Origin: Ectothiorhodospira haloalkaliphila ATCC 51935
GTDB taxonomy: Bacteria > Pseudomonadota > Gammaproteobacteria > Ectothiorhodospirales > Ectothiorhodospiraceae
Direction: 5' to 3'
Assembly (NCBI RefSeq): GCF_000633935.1
Contig: NZ_KK214998.1
Coordinates: 255,451-319,450, forward strand
DNA: 64,000 nt
Shown one piece after another: positions 7,643 through 17,697 of this stretch. The notes beneath the pieces were generated by a model that was not told the origin of the DNA, searched no databases, and saw nothing but the letters and a program-made list of their open reading frames with translations. How positions within the stretch are numbered: position 1 is the first letter of the stretch; each line of letters starts with the position of its first letter. The position numbers and the translations under genes were made by a program.

Positions 7643-10220
7643 GCCATTGCCGGTGCAGCCAGGCCAGGGCCAGGAGTGACAGGCCCAGGCCCATGAACGA
7701 GGCCACGCGCCACAGGCCATCCAGTCCCGCCATGTCCATCAGGAACAGCTTGGCGATCACCAGCGTCAGCAGGGCCATGCCGGCCCGATAGACTCCCTGA
7801 AGGCGCCACAGGCTGCCGGCCAGCAGGCCGGCAGCCGCCATCACCAGCCAGACGGCCGAATAGGTATACAACTCGCCCGGACCCGTGGACAGCCACAGCG
7901 ACACATCCCCCTGCCACAGATGGCGCACCTGCAGGCTCACGAACAGCCAGAACCCCACGCCGGCCACCGCCAAGGCCACGGGCCGTGCGTGCGGGGCATG
8001 CTTCCAGGCCACCCATAGGGCCATCAGTACCGGTGCCCCGTAAGCCAGCAAGAGCAGATTGGCGATGGGGCGGGCAGAGACCGCTTCGGTGCTCCAGAGG
8101 GGGTTGAGCACCGTCACTGCCAGGGCATAGCTGCCCGCCGCCAGGGCCAGCAAAACCCACGAGCATACCCGATAAAGCCCCGCCAGGGCCTCATCACGGC
8201 CCGCCCGATACCAGTACACCATCGCCAGCGTCGCCCACAGGGTGGTGTTGATGGCCGCCTCGGTGAGGCTGTAATGATCGATGAAGATATCGCCGTCATG
8301 TAGCCAGTAACGCACCTCCGCACCCAGGGTGAGCACCAGCAAATGCAGGGTGCCGGCCTCCAGCCAGCGCTGCAGGGACGGGCGGCTGCGGCTCTGCCAG
8401 GCGGCCAGGGCGCAGAACAGCGTGGCACCGCCGCCGGTCCAGAGCGACCAGTGCACATCCGGTGGGTAGTTGAGCACCCAGGGGTTGAGAGTCAGACGGG
8501 CCAGCACCAGCAGCAGGATCCCCTTGATGATGAACTCCAGCCAGGGCAGTGGGTAGCGTTTGCGCAGCCAGGCCAGGGTCAGCAGGGGCGCGGCCAGGGC
8601 CAGGGTGAGGCCGGCCTCCCGGAAGTACACGGCCGCCGACAGGGCGTAGGCCAGATGGCCCGCCAGCACGAACCACAGGGCAATGACATCGCCTGCCTGG
8701 CGTTGAAGACGCCGGGCAGCCACGGCGCCGTAGATCATGCCGGCGATCAACAGGGTCATGGCCCAGCCGGCGTGCGGGTCCATGCGGCTGACCAGCAGCC
8801 AGCCCAGGGCCACCCAGGCCAGTGGTGCGACCAGGGCCAGGGACATCCAGGCATGGGAAAAGCCGCGATGTTTCAGGTGTAGCAAGGCCAGGCCGGCGTA
8901 GAGCAGGCCCATGGCGCCGGCGAACTGCAGGAAGGGTATCTCCAGGTCGGATGCAAGCCCCCGTAGCTGGTACTGGTCGGCCAGCAGGTTGAGGGTCATG
9001 GCGCTGGCGAGCCAGGCCAGCCACTGTATGCCCAGGCTCAGCCAGGGCAGGGCCTGCAGTTCCGCACGCCGCCAGGCAGCCAGGGTGAGGATCACCACCA
9101 GGGGTGCCCACTGGACCAGTGCCTGGGTGTCGAACCCCTGGCGATGAATGGATGCCCCCCAGGCCAGGGTGATCAGCAGCAGCGTCAGGGCCTGCGGGCC
9201 CCATCGACGCCCCATCAGCGAGACATGCCCACCGACCATCCCCGCAGGGCGCGGGCGAGGCTTCCAAGGCAGCCATTGATGGCGCGGGATGGCGACCACG
9301 GCGTAGGCGAGGGCAGCCAGGTAAAGACCGCGTAACCCGTCTCCATCGGGGGTGGTCATGGATAACATCCACCAGCCCAGGGCTCCGGCGACGATCCCCC
9401 ACCACAGCCAGGGGCGAAAGATCCTTCGCAGCAGCCAAAGCCCACTGGCGGTGATGATCAGGCTGTAGATCAGGGGGATGGCGATGTCACCACTGCCGTC
9501 GCTCACAAGCAGTGGCACCACGAAGGCGCCGAGCAAGCCGATGGCCGCCAGTATCGGGCCGTGGAGCAGCGCCTGCGCCATGGTCAGCAGAGAAACCAGG
9601 GCCAGCAAAGCAAAGACGATGCCCGGATCCAGCAGGGCATAGAGGTGGAGGGCGGCCAGCAGGGCACCATACAGGGTGATGCTGGCAGCGCCCGCCAGGG
9701 CGGCCAGGGATGGATCATGCCCCTTGCGTTGCCGCAGCCACTCGGCCAGCACGTGGAGTGCCAGACCCGTGACCAGGGCCAGGATCACCCGACCCCATGG
9801 GCCAAGAAGACCGGCATCGATGCTGTACTTGACCATGAAGATCCCGGCCAGGCTCACGCACAGACCACCGAGCCAGACCATCCAGTGGCTGAGCAGGTGT
9901 TGCAGCCAGGCGGGGCGCTTCCATGGGTGAGGCAGGTCCGGTGGATCCTTGGCGGGCTGATCCGGCAGACTGATGGGAATGTCGTCGGAAGGGGGGGAGG
10001 CTGCTACCGGGGTCCGGGTATCTTCCACGCGGGTGGGGGAGTCGGTGGCCGTGCCCCGGTAGGCTTCCCCGGCTTGCCGCTCCGAAGAGGCCAGTATCCG
10101 TTCAAGTTGAGCGATGCGGGACTTGAGTGCCCGCTGTTGGAACAGGATCCACCAGCCCAGCAAACCTCCGACCAGGGCCGCCAGCACCAACAGACCGAGC
10201 AGGATGGAGATGACCTGCAT
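7614..10220 (-). CDS. Large polytopic membrane protein, DUF2339 family
   Basis: 868 aa. One membrane helix at residues ~4-22, a short coiled stretch (~25-50), a charged Pro-rich linker, then about twenty-five hydrophobic helices to the C-terminus, with almost no soluble part. This matches DUF2339 membrane proteins, whose biochemical function is unknown. I chose the ATG at 10220 because an upstream in-frame start (10307) would overlap glk by 50 bases and give a non-hydrophobic, Arg/Pro-rich extension; the ribosome site is weak. It lies 37 bases after glk and may be co-transcribed with it. Confidence 0.85.
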   Translation of the reverse strand: MQVISILLGLLVLAALVGGLLGWWILFQQRALKSRIAQLERILASSERQAGEAYRGTATDSPTRVEDTRTPVAASPPSDDIPISLPDQPAKDPPDLPHPWKRPAWLQHLLSHWMVWLGGLCVSLAGIFMVKYSIDAGLLGPWGRVILALVTGLALHVLAEWLRQRKGHDPSLAALAGAASITLYGALLAALHLYALLDPGIVFALLALVSLLTMAQALLHGPILAAIGLLGAFVVPLLVSDGSGDIAIPLIYSLIITASGLWLLRRIFRPWLWWGIVAGALGWWMLSMTTPDGDGLRGLYLAALAYAVVAIPRHQWLPWKPRPRPAGMVGGHVSLMGRRWGPQALTLLLITLAWGASIHRQGFDTQALVQWAPLVVILTLAAWRRAELQALPWLSLGIQWLAWLASAMTLNLLADQYQLRGLASDLEIPFLQFAGAMGLLYAGLALLHLKHRGFSHAWMSLALVAPLAWVALGWLLVSRMDPHAGWAMTLLIAGMIYGAVAARRLQRQAGDVIALWFVLAGHLAYALSAAVYFREAGLTLALAAPLLTLAWLRKRYPLPWLEFIIKGILLLVLARLTLNPWVLNYPPDVHWSLWTGGGATLFCALAAWQSRSRPSLQRWLEAGTLHLLVLTLGAEVRYWLHDGDIFIDHYSLTEAAINTTLWATLAMVYWYRAGRDEALAGLYRVCSWVLLALAAGSYALAVTVLNPLWSTEAVSARPIANLLLLAYGAPVLMALWVAWKHAPHARPVALAVAGVGFWLFVSLQVRHLWQGDVSLWLSTGPGELYTYSAVWLVMAAAGLLAGSLWRLQGVYRAGMALLTLVIAKLFLMDMAGLDGLWRVASFMGLGLSLLALAWLHRQWLNRTCYPRS

Positions 10221-10257
10221 GCCGGCTAAGCGGTCACGACCCGAAAAGGGTAGGGGT

Positions 10258-11283
10258 TCATGAGCGCCAGGCCGCCCCGTCCAACCCTCGACACAGGCTG
10301 GCCGCATGGCGGGCAGCCCCCAGCAGGCCGGCGTCGGTATCGCCGATCACCTGAACCGGCATGCGTTCCAACAGGTGGGTCATGGGGGGCTTGCTGCGAA
10401 AGGCTTCGATGAAGCCACCCTCGCGCATCCGTGGCAGCAGCCGCGGGGCGATGCCGCCGGCGATGAAGACACCGCCGAAGGGCAAGCAGCCCAGCGCCAG
10501 ATCGCCGGTCTGGCCGCCATAAACGGCCAGGAACAGGTCCATGGCCTCCACTGCCACGGGGTCGCTGCCCTCCAGGGCCAGTTGGGAAATCACCGGAGCG
10601 GGGTCGTCCCCTTCCAGGGCCTGACTCAGGGTCTGCCCCGGCGATTGGCCCTGGGCCACCAGAAAACCGGCCACGCGCCCCAGCCCCCGGCCACTCAGCA
10701 GGTGTTCACGACTGCAGCGCCCGTCCAGGTCCGTCACGTACTGCCACAGGCGGTCCTGGGCGGCATTGGCCGGTGCGAAGTCCGCATGTCCGCTCTCCGT
10801 AGGCAGAACCTGAAGGGGCTGCCCGGGCGGCACGATGCAGACTCCCAGGCCAGTCCCCGCTCCGACGACCAGACGTACCCCGTCGGGTTCGGCCCGCCCG
10901 GCCTGCAGGGTATGCAGTGCTTCGGCGGGCAGGTCGTCCAGGCTGTGGCCGATGCCTTCGAAATCATTGAGCAGGGCCACCCGGGGGATGCCAAGATCCT
11001 GTGCCAGTCGGGTCGACTCCAGTTCCCAGGGCAGGTTGGTGAGTCGCGCCCGTTCCACCCCCTGAGCGCGCGCCACCGGCCCGGCCAGGGCAAAGCAGGC
11101 GGCATCGATATTATCGCGGGGAAGCCCGGCGTCACTCAGGAAGGCCCTTACCATGGGGGCAAGGTCCGGGTAATCGGCGCTGGCATATCGCTCACGCGCC
11201 AGCGCTGTCAGCCGATCATCGGAAACATCAGCCAGCATCAGCAGCGTTTTGGTACCACCGATGTCGCCTGCCAGGATCTTCAT
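10258..11283 (-). CDS. glk: Glucokinase
   Basis: 341 aa. Phosphorylates glucose to glucose-6-phosphate with ATP in the cytoplasm. Motifs: MKILAGDIGGTKTLL phosphate-1 loop at the N-terminus, LLNDFEGIGHS with the catalytic aspartate, GAGTGLGVCI, TESGHADFAP, and GGVFIAGGIAPR (adenosine motif). This is the bacterial glucokinase (Glk/Pfam Glucokinase) type without the ROK cysteine cluster. The start at 11283 has CAGGTGA upstream and sits at the conserved N-terminus; an upstream GTG-type extension is not supported. Transaldolase, another sugar-phosphate enzyme, lies 1.6 kb upstream across the REP/RAYT locus. Confidence 0.95.
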   Translation of the reverse strand: MKILAGDIGGTKTLLMLADVSDDRLTALARERYASADYPDLAPMVRAFLSDAGLPRDNIDAACFALAGPVARAQGVERARLTNLPWELESTRLAQDLGIPRVALLNDFEGIGHSLDDLPAEALHTLQAGRAEPDGVRLVVGAGTGLGVCIVPPGQPLQVLPTESGHADFAPANAAQDRLWQYVTDLDGRCSREHLLSGRGLGRVAGFLVAQGQSPGQTLSQALEGDDPAPVISQLALEGSDPVAVEAMDLFLAVYGGQTGDLALGCLPFGGVFIAGGIAPRLLPRMREGGFIEAFRSKPPMTHLLERMPVQVIGDTDAGLLGAARHAASLCRGLDGAAWRS

Positions 11284-11327
11284 GGCATCACCTGCCGGTA
11301 AAGGGCTCAGCACCCATGATGAAGGAA

Positions 11328-11362
11328 CCTGCAGAAAGGGGACAGCCCCCTTTCACCTGCAG
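11328..11362. repeat. Small inverted repeat at the left edge of the REP array
   Basis: AAAGGGG and CCCCTTT form a 7-bp stem over ACAGC, flanked by CTGCAG on both sides. It differs in sequence from the REP units next to it and may be a separate small dispersed repeat or the transcription end of something upstream. Confidence 0.5.
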
Positions 11363-11378
11363 AGGGGGGGCGGGCCCT

Positions 11379-11712
11379 TGCGGGAGCGGGCCTTGCCCGC
11401 GAAGGCGGTGAGCACATGGCCTGTTCCGGGCGCTGCTGTCGCAGCGCATCGCCGGCAGGCCGGCTCCCACAGGTGGAGTTGATGGGGCTGGTTTTTTGCT
11501 GTGGGAGCGGGCCTTGCCCGCGAAGGCGGTGGGCAGATGGCCTGTTCCGGGCGCTGCTGTCGCAGCGCATCGCCGGCAGGCCGGCTCCTACAGGTGGAGT
11601 TTATGGGGTTGGCTCTTTTGTTGTGGGAGCGGGCCTTGCCCGCGAAGGCGGTGGGCAGATGGCCTGATCTGTTCGCTGCTGTCGCAGCACATCGCCGGCA
11701 AGGCCAGCGCCC
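11379..11712. repeat. REP-pair array, left of the RAYT gene (three units, last degraded)
   Basis: Units begin at 11379, 11500 and 11622 (spacing 121 and 122 bases). Each holds a left head (TGYGGGAGCGGGCCTTGCCC, then CGAAGGCGG), a middle (GCTGCTGTCGCAGC palindrome-like stretch) and a mirrored right head (GCCGGCAGGCCGGCTCC), followed by a linker with GTGGAGTTGATGGGGYTGG and a T-rich run. The third unit decays at its right end (CCAGCGCCCATG instead of GGCTCCCACA). The array fills the 491-base gene-free gap between glk and the RAYT gene. Confidence 0.93.
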
Positions 11713-11774
11713 ATGCCCGATGCAGGTATGTGGCAACGGCCAGGCACCACCTTTCCCACTTGGCGTGTCCGGAC

Positions 11775-12239
11775 TTATTCAGTCTCCAGCCAGCAGGCGT
11801 CCCATAGGGAATAGACCCTCACACTCTCCACAAGTCCTGCCCGTAAAGGGTTGGCTATCACATAGCGCGCCACTGCTATCACGTCGTCTTCCTTGCGCAA
11901 GGCGCGGTCATGAAAACCCTTTTGCCACAAAGGGCCAGATAATCCGCCGCCTGATCGCATCTGTCGGGTGGTGAGTGACTTGACCTTCTGGACCACCCTG
12001 GATAGGTCGGTATCGACTTCCAGTTGCATGAGCCAATGCGCATGATCCGGCATGACGACATAACACAGCGTCTTTGCCTGGTGGTGGACGCTCATCAATG
12101 AGCCCACGAAAGTACGACCGGCAGTGAGGGAGGTGAAATGCCGGTAACGTTGGTGGCATGTGAGGGTTACCAGGTAGAGTCGCCCTGGTTCACTGAAACG
12201 TCCGAGCCGCAGGCGATGACTGTTTGCCGTCCATGGCAT
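11775..12239 (-). CDS. REP-associated tyrosine transposase (RAYT, IS200-like Y1 family)
   Basis: 154 aa, a domesticated single-strand DNA transposase. The HUH nuclease motif is in VVMPDHAHWLM, and the catalytic tyrosine is in ARYVIANPLRAGLV, both as in RAYT/Y1 transposases. RAYTs cut and rejoin REP hairpins in single-stranded DNA and are thought to spread or maintain REP elements; they usually occur singly and lack IS ends. The gene lies exactly between two REP arrays (left 11379-11712, right 12371-12831), the arrangement expected for RAYT and its substrates. The ATG at 12239 is preferred over an upstream TTG; AGAGAGAAAG provides only a weak ribosome site. Confidence 0.94.
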   Translation of the reverse strand: MPWTANSHRLRLGRFSEPGRLYLVTLTCHQRYRHFTSLTAGRTFVGSLMSVHHQAKTLCYVVMPDHAHWLMQLEVDTDLSRVVQKVKSLTTRQMRSGGGLSGPLWQKGFHDRALRKEDDVIAVARYVIANPLRAGLVESVRVYSLWDACWLETE

Positions 12240-12370
12240 GTCTTTCTCTCTTTGCAAGTCGGTGAAAGTGGGTGTCGTACCACGGAGGGTTAGTGTACAT
12301 CAGTCAGCATGACCTAACTGCTGACGGGGCGGTCTCTTGTGGAATGGATTTTCTGTGAGAGGTGGCCCTA

Positions 12371-12831
12371 TGCGGGAGCGGGCCTTGCCCGCGAAGGCCG
12401 GTGGTCAGATGGCCTGACCTGTTCGCTGCTGTCGCAGCGCATCGCCGGCAGGCCGGCTCCCACAGGTGGAGTTGATGGGGCTGGTTTTTTGCTGCGGGAG
12501 CGGGCCTTGCCCGCGAAGGCCGGTGGTCAGATGGCCTGACCTGTTCGCTGCTGTCGCAGCGCATCGCCGGCAGGCCGGCTCCCACAGGTGGAGTTGATGG
12601 GGCTGGCTTTTTTGCTGTGGGAGCGGGCCTTGCCCGCGAAGGCGGTGAGCACATGGCCTGTTCCGGGCGCTGCTGTCGCAGCGCATCGCCGGCAGGCCGG
12701 CTCCCACAGGTGGAGTTGATGGGGTTGGCTCTTTTGTTGTGGGAGCGGGCCTTGCCCGCGAAGGCGGTGGGCAGATGGCCTGATTTGGATGCTGTTGTCG
12801 CAGCACATCGCCGGCCAGGTCGGCTCCCACA
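12371..12831. repeat. REP-pair array, right of the RAYT gene (four tandem units)
   Basis: Units begin at 12371, 12493, 12616 and 12738 (122, 123, 122 bases apart) and are very alike to each other and to the left array. The first two share the variant GAAGGCCGGTGGTCAG; the last two share GAAGGCGGTG. The fourth ends GGCTCCCACA at 12831. The remaining bases up to the transaldolase stop at 12905 are G-rich and without recognised content. Together with the RAYT promoter region this accounts for the 665-base gap between genes. Confidence 0.93.
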
Positions 12832-12904
12832 GGGAGCCGGGGGGGGCTTGGGGGGAAAGGGGGCCGCTCCCTATTGCCGGGAGGAAGGTCCTGCCCTGGA
12901 GGAA

Positions 12905-14029
12905 TCAGGCGGTCAGGCGGGCGCGCTTGTCTTCCAGGCCCTGCATCAGGTGATCGAAGGCCTTGGCGAAGGCTTCGATGCCTTCGCTTTCCAGGCGGTC
13001 GGTCACGCTTTCCAGGTCGATGCCCAGGTCGGGCAGGCCCTGGATCAGGGCGCGGGATTGCTCCAGGTCGGTGGCCAGGGTGGGCTCGGCGTGGCCATGG
13101 TCGCGGAAGGCATCGTAGGTGGCCGGGGGCAGGGTGTTTACCGTGTCCTTGCCGATCAGGGATTCCACATAGAGCACGTCGCTGTAGGTAGGGTTCTTGG
13201 TGCCGGTGCTGGCCCACAGCAGGCGCTGGGGACGGGCGCCGGCGGCCTTGAGGCGCTGCCAGCGCTCGCTTTGTGTGACTTCCAGGAAGTGGGCATAGGC
13301 CAGCTTGGCATTGGCAATGGCCAGGCGGCCCTGCATGTGCTCCACCGGCCGGCCCTCGCGGATGCGTTCCTCCAGCATGTCGTCCAGGGCGGTATCCACC
13401 CGACTCACGAAGAAGCTGGCCACCGAGGCCAGGCGATCCACCGCCAGGCCCTGTTCCATGCGCGCCTCCAGGCCCTTGAGATAGGCCTCCAGCACGGCCT
13501 CGTAACGGGCCACCGAGAACAGCAGGGTCACATTCACGCTCACGCCCCGGGCAGTGAGCTGCTCGATGGCGGCCAGCCCCGGCAGGGTGCCGGGCACCTT
13601 GATCATCAGGTTGGGACGATCCACCCGGGCGGCTAGGTCCAGGGCCTCGCGCACGGTGCCTTCAGTGTCGAAGGCCAGGTCCGGTGACACCTCCAGACTG
13701 ACGAAGCCATCCTGGCCCCCGGTCCGGTCATGGGTGGCACGGAAGGCGTCGGCGGCGGCCTGGAGATCCTCGATGGCCAGACGGTAGAACAGGGCGGGGG
13801 TGCTGATGTCCGGATCTGCCGCCAGGGCCTGGCGGATGCCATCATCATAGAGATCGCTGCCGGTGATGGCCTTGTCGAAGATAGCCGGGTTGGAGGTGAG
13901 GCCGCCCAGGCCGTCCTCGCGAATCAGCCGGTCCAGTTCGCCGGATGCCATCAGGTCCTTGCGGATGTAGTCGTACCAGACGCTCTGGCCCAGGTCACGC
14001 AAACGCAGCAAAGGGTTCTGTTCGCCCAT
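12905..14029 (-). CDS. tal: Transaldolase
   Basis: 374 aa. Pentose-phosphate enzyme that moves a dihydroxyacetone unit between sugar phosphates. The Schiff-base lysine is K144 in NLMIKVPGT; other family signatures are [13 protein letters not shown] near the start, [11 protein letters not shown] and [11 protein letters not shown]. The length and the [12 protein letters not shown] opening match the longer transaldolase subfamily common in cyanobacteria, actinobacteria and some proteobacteria, not the ~316-aa E. coli TalB type. Start ATG at 14029 agrees with the conserved N-terminus. Confidence 0.95.
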   Translation of the reverse strand: MGEQNPLLRLRDLGQSVWYDYIRKDLMASGELDRLIREDGLGGLTSNPAIFDKAITGSDLYDDGIRQALAADPDISTPALFYRLAIEDLQAAADAFRATHDRTGGQDGFVSLEVSPDLAFDTEGTVREALDLAARVDRPNLMIKVPGTLPGLAAIEQLTARGVSVNVTLLFSVARYEAVLEAYLKGLEARMEQGLAVDRLASVASFFVSRVDTALDDMLEERIREGRPVEHMQGRLAIANAKLAYAHFLEVTQSERWQRLKAAGARPQRLLWASTGTKNPTYSDVLYVESLIGKDTVNTLPPATYDAFRDHGHAEPTLATDLEQSRALIQGLPDLGIDLESVTDRLESEGIEAFAKAFDHLMQGLEDKRARLTA

Positions 14030-14111
14030 GTGATTCTGTCCTCGCCCACGGCGGAGAAAAGCGTTCAGTGTAACGTGTTAGTCGGGGCTGCCGCCAGCGG
14101 CCCGCCGGTCC

Positions 14112-14915
14112 TCAGGGTTGATCGGCAGGGGCGGCGCCAGCGGTCTCGGCCACGACATCGGCGATGCGCACGAAGGCCTCCACCGAGAGGGTCTCGGGCC
14201 GGTGCAAAGGGTCGATGCCGGCGGCCTCGATCTGCTCCACCAGGGCCAGCCCCTGCAGGGCGTTGCGCAGGGTCTTGCGGCGCCGGGTGAAGGCCTGCTG
14301 CACCAGCCGGGCAAACAGGCGTTCGTCCCTGGCCGGATGGGGCAGGGTCTCGTAGGGGGTGAGACGCACCACGGCGGAGTCCACCTTGGGTGGCGGGCGG
14401 AAGGCCCCGGGACCCACATGGAACAGGGGCTCGGCGCGGCAGCGATATTGCACCATGATGCCCAGGCGCCCATAGGCGGCGGTGCCAGGGCCGGCGGTGA
14501 GCCGCTCCACCACCTCCTTTTGCAGCAGAAAATGCATGTCGCGGATCTGCGCGGCCTGATCCAGCAGGTGAAAGATCAGCGGCGTGGAGATGTTGTACGG
14601 CAGGTTGCCCACCACCCGCAGGGGCCGGGGCCCCGGGATGCTGTCCAGGGCAAAGCGCAGGGCGTCGGCCTCATGCACGGTGATGGTGCCGGGTGGGCCC
14701 AGGGTGTGCAGGTGGGGGATCAGGTCCCGGTCCAGTTCCACCACGTGCAGGTGATCCAGGCGTTCCAGCAGGGGGCCGGTGATGGCCCCAAGGCCGGGAC
14801 CGATCTCCACCAGGGTGTCATCACGGCGCGGGGCGATGGCCCCGACGATGCGCTGGATGACGCCGGGGTCGTGCAGGAAGTGCTGGCCGAAACGTTTGCG
14901 GGGGGCGTGATTCAA
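14112..14915 (-). CDS. rsmA: 16S rRNA dimethyladenosine transferase RsmA (KsgA)
   Basis: 267 aa. Dimethylates the two adenosines of the 3'-terminal hairpin of 16S rRNA during small-subunit assembly. SAM-binding motif VEIGPGLGAIT at 36-46 and the catalytic NLPYNIS at 104-110. The N-terminal RKRFGQHFLHD is diagnostic. It follows pdxA and surA in the same direction, as in E. coli (lptD-surA-pdxA-rsmA), but with a small lipoprotein gene inserted between pdxA and rsmA. Confidence 0.97.
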   Translation of the reverse strand: MNHAPRKRFGQHFLHDPGVIQRIVGAIAPRRDDTLVEIGPGLGAITGPLLERLDHLHVVELDRDLIPHLHTLGPPGTITVHEADALRFALDSIPGPRPLRVVGNLPYNISTPLIFHLLDQAAQIRDMHFLLQKEVVERLTAGPGTAAYGRLGIMVQYRCRAEPLFHVGPGAFRPPPKVDSAVVRLTPYETLPHPARDERLFARLVQQAFTRRRKTLRNALQGLALVEQIEAAGIDPLHRPETLSVEAFVRIADVVAETAGAAPADQP

Positions 14916-14929
14916 GAGGGGTTATCCGG

Positions 14930-15259
14930 TCATTGCAGGCAGCGGTAGACGTCGTAGGTGCGTCTGCCGTCGATGATCTCGCCGCGGGGCACCACGGTGT
15001 CGCCGCCCATGTCGGCGGCGGCATTGCGGGCGGCGTGTTCCAGTTCCTGCTCGATGCGCTCGGGCGGGCGCTTGAGGAAGCCGATGCGCTCGGCCATGGA
15101 GGCGGTGGTGCTGCCCAGACGCTCGCAGTCGGCCACCCGGTCGGCGGGAACCACCCGGGTTTCCTGGGCCTCGGGGGTGAGTTTCACGAAGGTGCAGCCG
15201 GTGGACAGCAAGGCGGCACCCACCAGGGTGAGGGCGATCAGGCGCGGGGCGCGGTTCAT
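14930..15259 (-). CDS. Small lipoprotein, DUF4156-like
   Basis: 109 aa. A signal peptide ends in the lipobox LSTGC (cysteine 22). The mature part resembles DUF4156 lipoproteins: a CERLGSTTAS segment early and GGDTVV...GRRTYDVYRC at the end, with two cysteines that could form a disulfide. Function unknown; it should be anchored in the cell envelope. It sits 14 bases before rsmA and 54 bases after pdxA in the same operon. Confidence 0.8.
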   Translation of the reverse strand: MNRAPRLIALTLVGAALLSTGCTFVKLTPEAQETRVVPADRVADCERLGSTTASMAERIGFLKRPPERIEQELEHAARNAAADMGGDTVVPRGEIIDGRRTYDVYRCLQ

Positions 15260-15313
15260 GGCTGGCTCCTTTGCATGGGGCAGGGTTTCAATGTCATGGG
15301 GCGGTTCGTTCCA

Positions 15314-16330
15314 CTACGGCGCTGCGTTGCCGTGACGGGCGTGGACCATATGAATGGCGGTGGCCAGGGCCTCATGCAGGCTGCCCCCTTCGGCCTGGCC
15401 GGTACCGGCCAGGTCCAGCGCCGTGCCATGGTCCACCGAGGTGCGGATGATGGGCAGGCCCAGGGTGATGTTCACGGCGCCGCCGAAACCGGCATGCTTG
15501 AGCACTGGCAGACCCTGGTCATGATACATGGCCAGTACTGCATCGGCATGACGCAGGTGCCGCTGGGTGAACAGGGTGTCGGCGGGCAGGGGGCCGGTCA
15601 GGTCCATGCCTTCGCCACGCAGTCGCTCCAGCACCGGTGTGATCACACGGATTTCCTCATCCCCCAGGTGCCCGCCCTCGCCGGCATGGGGGTTGAGGCC
15701 ACAGACCAGGATGCGCGGCGTCTCCAGGGGGAATTTGTTCCTGAGATCCGCATGCAGCACGCGCAGCACCATCTCCAGGCGCTCGGGGGTGATGGCCTGG
15801 GCCACTCGGGACAGGGGCAGGTGGGTGGTGACCAGGGCCACCCGCAGGGTGCCCGCGGTGAGCATCATCACGGGCATGGAGGCCCGGCAGCGCTCGGCCA
15901 GGAATTCGGTGTGGCCGGTGAAGGGGATGCCTGCCTCGTTGATGACGCCCTTGTGCACCGGTCCGGTGACCAGCGCATCAAACACTCCTTCAAGGCAGCC
16001 GTCTGCGGCCTGGGTGAGGGTGTCCAGCACGTATCGGGCGTTGGCCGGGTTCAGTGTGCCGGGGATCACTGGTTCGGCCACGGTGCAGCCTTTCCACAGA
16101 TGCAGTTGCCCCGGTGCGTTGGCCTGGGGGGGCTGGTCAGGATCCAGCGGGGTGAGCGTGAGATGTATCCCCAATTGCTCGGCCCGATCCAGCAGAACCT
16201 GTGGGTCGCCCAGCACCACCCGCTGCGCAGAGCAGGGCTCCCGGCTGAGCATGGCCACCAGGTCGGGACCAATCCCGGCGGGCTCGCCGGGTGTGATGGC
16301 AATGCGGGGAATCGCCTGGGCCGGGCTCAT
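15314..16330 (-). CDS. pdxA: 4-hydroxythreonine-4-phosphate dehydrogenase
   Basis: 338 aa. NAD-dependent oxidation of 4-phosphohydroxy-L-threonine in pyridoxal phosphate synthesis. Zinc-binding histidines are in [18 protein letters not shown] and [12 protein letters not shown]; the [12 protein letters not shown] opening is diagnostic. The start codon shares one base with the surA stop (TGATG), so translation is likely coupled. Overlap with surA is the same as in E. coli. Confidence 0.97.
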   Translation of the reverse strand: MSPAQAIPRIAITPGEPAGIGPDLVAMLSREPCSAQRVVLGDPQVLLDRAEQLGIHLTLTPLDPDQPPQANAPGQLHLWKGCTVAEPVIPGTLNPANARYVLDTLTQAADGCLEGVFDALVTGPVHKGVINEAGIPFTGHTEFLAERCRASMPVMMLTAGTLRVALVTTHLPLSRVAQAITPERLEMVLRVLHADLRNKFPLETPRILVCGLNPHAGEGGHLGDEEIRVITPVLERLRGEGMDLTGPLPADTLFTQRHLRHADAVLAMYHDQGLPVLKHAGFGGAVNITLGLPIIRTSVDHGTALDLAGTGQAEGGSLHEALATAIHMVHARHGNAAP

Positions 16331-17697
16331 CAGCGGGCCTGCTGGTTCAGGCCGCGATCCACCGCTGCAACATCATCCAGGCGCATCTCCACGTAGGATT
16401 CGTCCCGCAGGCGGCGCAGCCAGATCTCCAGTTCGTCATCCCGCTTGCGGTCGCGAATGATTTCCCGGGCCTGGGAACGCATCAACTCGCGGGAGCTGTC
16501 ATGGCTGCGGCGGTCCTCCACCTGGAGGATGTGCCAGCCAAAGCGGGTGCGGAAAGGCTCACTCACCGAACCGGGCTCGGTGCGGCTCATCACCTGTTCG
16601 AACTGGGGCACCATGTCGCCAGGGTCGGTCCAGCCCAGGTCACCACCGCGCAGGGCACTGCCACGATCGTCGGAATGGGCCCGGGCCAGTTCCGCAAAAT
16701 CGGCCCCATCCTCAATGCGGTTGCGCAGGGAGCGAATGCGATCGTGGGCCTCCCGGTCGCTGACCACTTCGCTTGGGGTGATCAGGATATGGCGTACCCG
16801 GGTTTGCTGGATCAGGCTGCGGCTGCCGGCACGCCGATCGGCCAGCTTGACGATATGAAATCCCGAGGGGGAGCGGATCACCTCGCTCACATCCCCCTCC
16901 CGCATGAGCACCACGTGCCGGGAGAACAGGGTGGGAACCTGATTGGCATTGCGCCAGCCCAGATCCCCGCCTTCCAGCGCCTGCTGTCCCTGGGATTCGC
17001 GTAGTGCCAGTTGGGTGAAGTCGGCGCCCTCGGCGGCCTCTTCGCGGATGCGTTCGGCCCGCTGCCGGGTCTCCCGAATCTGTTCCGGGGTGGCCCCCTC
17101 GGGCAGGGACACCAGCAGGTGCAGCAGGCGATATTCCACATCCCGGTCGATGGCGCCGCTTTCGCTGGCGATCAGGTCGTCGATCTCCTGTTCGCTCACC
17201 TGGATACGGCTGTCCACCTGTCGCCGGTGCAATTGGGCGATGGCCATTTCATCGCGGATCTGTTCCCTGAAGGCGCGAAAATCGATGCCATCGGCCACCA
17301 GCCGGTCGCGGAACTGGCCCAGGGTCATGCCGTTTTCCCGGGCGATGTTCTCGATGGCATTGTTCAGGCTGATGTCATCGATACGGATGCCGATGCGGCG
17401 TGCCTCCTGCAGTTGCAGACGCTCCAGTACAAGCCGGTCCAGCACCGGGCGAACCAGTGCGTTCGACGGTGGGGCCCGGCCGTCCCGGGCGGCCAGCTGG
17501 CGCTGGATGGTCTGGATGCGCTCGAACAATTCGCTGTGCATGATCACATCCTCTTCCGCGACGGCCACGATGCGGTCCAGAAGGCGGCCATCCTCGTCCA
17601 GAGGCACCACCCCGGGGTGGTTGTTGCCGCCCTGGGACAGGGCCACGCCCGGGAAGGCCATAAGCCCCATGAGCAGGATGCTAATAATCGTCTTCAT
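16330..17697 (-). CDS. surA: Periplasmic peptidyl-prolyl isomerase/chaperone SurA
   Basis: 455 aa. Delivers outer-membrane proteins, notably LptD, to the BAM complex. A signal peptide ([21 protein letters not shown]) is followed by an N-terminal chaperone domain and two parvulin domains (roughly residues 168-270 and 280-380), each with the GGDLGW motif (ALEGGDLGW and ALRGGDLGW). The ATG at 17697 is chosen for its signal peptide; a GTG at 17715 is possible. The start lies inside the end of lptD, its main client. Confidence 0.95.
   Translation of the reverse strand: MKTIISILLMGLMAFPGVALSQGGNNHPGVVPLDEDGRLLDRIVAVAEEDVIMHSELFERIQTIQRQLAARDGRAPPSNALVRPVLDRLVLERLQLQEARRIGIRIDDISLNNAIENIARENGMTLGQFRDRLVADGIDFRAFREQIRDEMAIAQLHRRQVDSRIQVSEQEIDDLIASESGAIDRDVEYRLLHLLVSLPEGATPEQIRETRQRAERIREEAAEGADFTQLALRESQGQQALEGGDLGWRNANQVPTLFSRHVVLMREGDVSEVIRSPSGFHIVKLADRRAGSRSLIQQTRVRHILITPSEVVSDREAHDRIRSLRNRIEDGADFAELARAHSDDRGSALRGGDLGWTDPGDMVPQFEQVMSRTEPGSVSEPFRTRFGWHILQVEDRRSHDSSRELMRSQAREIIRDRKRDDELEIWLRRLRDESYVEMRLDDVAAVDRGLNQQAR

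Noticed and set aside
11379..12831. Regular 121-123 bp repeats considered as a CRISPR array
   Set aside because: Repeats include the would-be spacers, which are near-identical between units, the period is too long, and no cas genes are present. A RAYT gene in the middle explains them better.
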